A stretch of DNA of 31,022 nucleotides from positions 1-31,022 of the forward strand of contig JBLNCU010000186.1 of NCBI GenBank assembly GCA_050260935.1, written 5' to 3'. How positions within the stretch are numbered: position 1 is the stretch's first letter; each line of letters starts with the position of its first letter. The DNA is from UBA8346 sp050260935. GTDB lineage: Bacteria; Bacillota; UBA4882; UBA8346. The position numbers and the translations under genes are program-made. This document shows positions 30,792-31,022 of the stretch, piece by piece. Below the pieces are notes generated by a model. The model did no database searches. It worked only from the letters and a program-made list of their open reading frames with translations, and was not told the DNA's origin.

Positions 30792-31022
30792 GAAGGAGGT
30801 ACCTTAAACGAGAGCGCAGCCCGCTACGGGATCAACCTGGTCATGATGAGCCGCTGGAAGGTAGAATTTCCCGAACGGGCCCTTGAAGTATTTAAAAGGG
30901 GCCCATCGGCAGCGGAAAAATTCTTACAGGCAGAAGAGGAACGAATTGCGCAATCAGAAAGAAAAGTTGGTCAGTAAACTTATGAGGTTGACAGCTTAAA
31001 AAAATCTGATGAAATCCTTCAT
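30792..31022 (+). pseudogene. IS3-family transposase OrfA fragment with internal stop
   Basis: The plus-strand frame reads LNESAARYGINLVMMSRWKV, EFPERALEVFKRGPSAAEKF, QAEEERIAQSERKVGQ, then a TAA (30975-30977), and continues in the same frame with TYEVDSLKKSDEILH to the window end. This is the usual IS3 OrfA order (helix-turn-helix with R/QWK, then a leucine-zipper-like coil ending in VGQLTVEVDFLKK). No start codon is present. The stop replaces the Leu expected after VGQ. The rest of the element lies outside the window. Confidence 0.75.

Noticed and set aside
1..31022. CRISPR array, rRNA genes, riboswitch, prophage or toxin-antitoxin module
   Set aside because: I looked for regularly spaced repeats, rRNA-like stretches, known riboswitch cores and phage or toxin genes and saw none apart from the decayed Fic fragment.

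Overview
The window comes from a spore-forming member of the Bacillota (Firmicutes). It carries sigG and spoIIR, strong AGGAGG-type ribosome binding sites, consensus sigma-A promoters and a YesM/YesN two-component pair. None of the four solute-binding proteins has a convincing lipobox. That hints at, but does not prove, a diderm or otherwise unusual cell envelope. No species can be named from the sequence alone.

Layout. Positions 1-1480 are a decayed margin: a small unrecognised reading frame, a striking aromatic-rich 83-residue protein gene (336-587), and a heavily deleted group II intron (about 631-1423, minus strand). The intron sits directly behind the intrinsic terminator of a secreted alkaline phosphatase gene (1478-3115). 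From 3.4 to 16.9 kb, everything on the minus strand serves oligosaccharide use: two CUT1-type sugar ABC transporters (binding protein plus two permeases each, no ATPase), two divergent GH65 glycoside phosphorylases and a LacI-family regulator. Divergent from the second transporter is a YesN-type response regulator (17335-18960). Its probable partner, a YesM-type sensor kinase, lies at 24318-26237 and is preceded by an orphan sugar-binding protein (26272-27504).

Between kinase and response regulator sits a self-contained cassette (18975-24179). It has a GntR/FCD regulator, a divergent polar-amino-acid-type ABC transporter (binding protein, two permeases, ATPase) and an enolase-superfamily enzyme. 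The right part holds beta-phosphoglucomutase (27664-28323), spoIIR and sigG behind a sigma-F-like promoter, a tRNA-Leu(GAG) with a perfect promoter and terminator, and decayed Fic and IS3 transposase fragments at the edge.

How it fits together. Inverting GH65 enzymes split alpha-glucosidic disaccharides with phosphate to give beta-glucose 1-phosphate, which beta-phosphoglucomutase turns into glucose 6-phosphate. A 14-bp palindrome, CCAAAACGTTTTGG, occurs three times: before the first binding-protein gene, before lacI and, 18 kb away, before the phosphoglucomutase gene. It ties transporter, regulator and mutase into one likely LacI regulon. The regulator's recognition helix reads TTVSH as in PurR, whose operator shares the AAAACGTTTT core. 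The GntR cassette has its own logic: back-to-back consensus promoters whose -35 boxes both fall inside TGTCAACAAT repeats, 21 bp apart.
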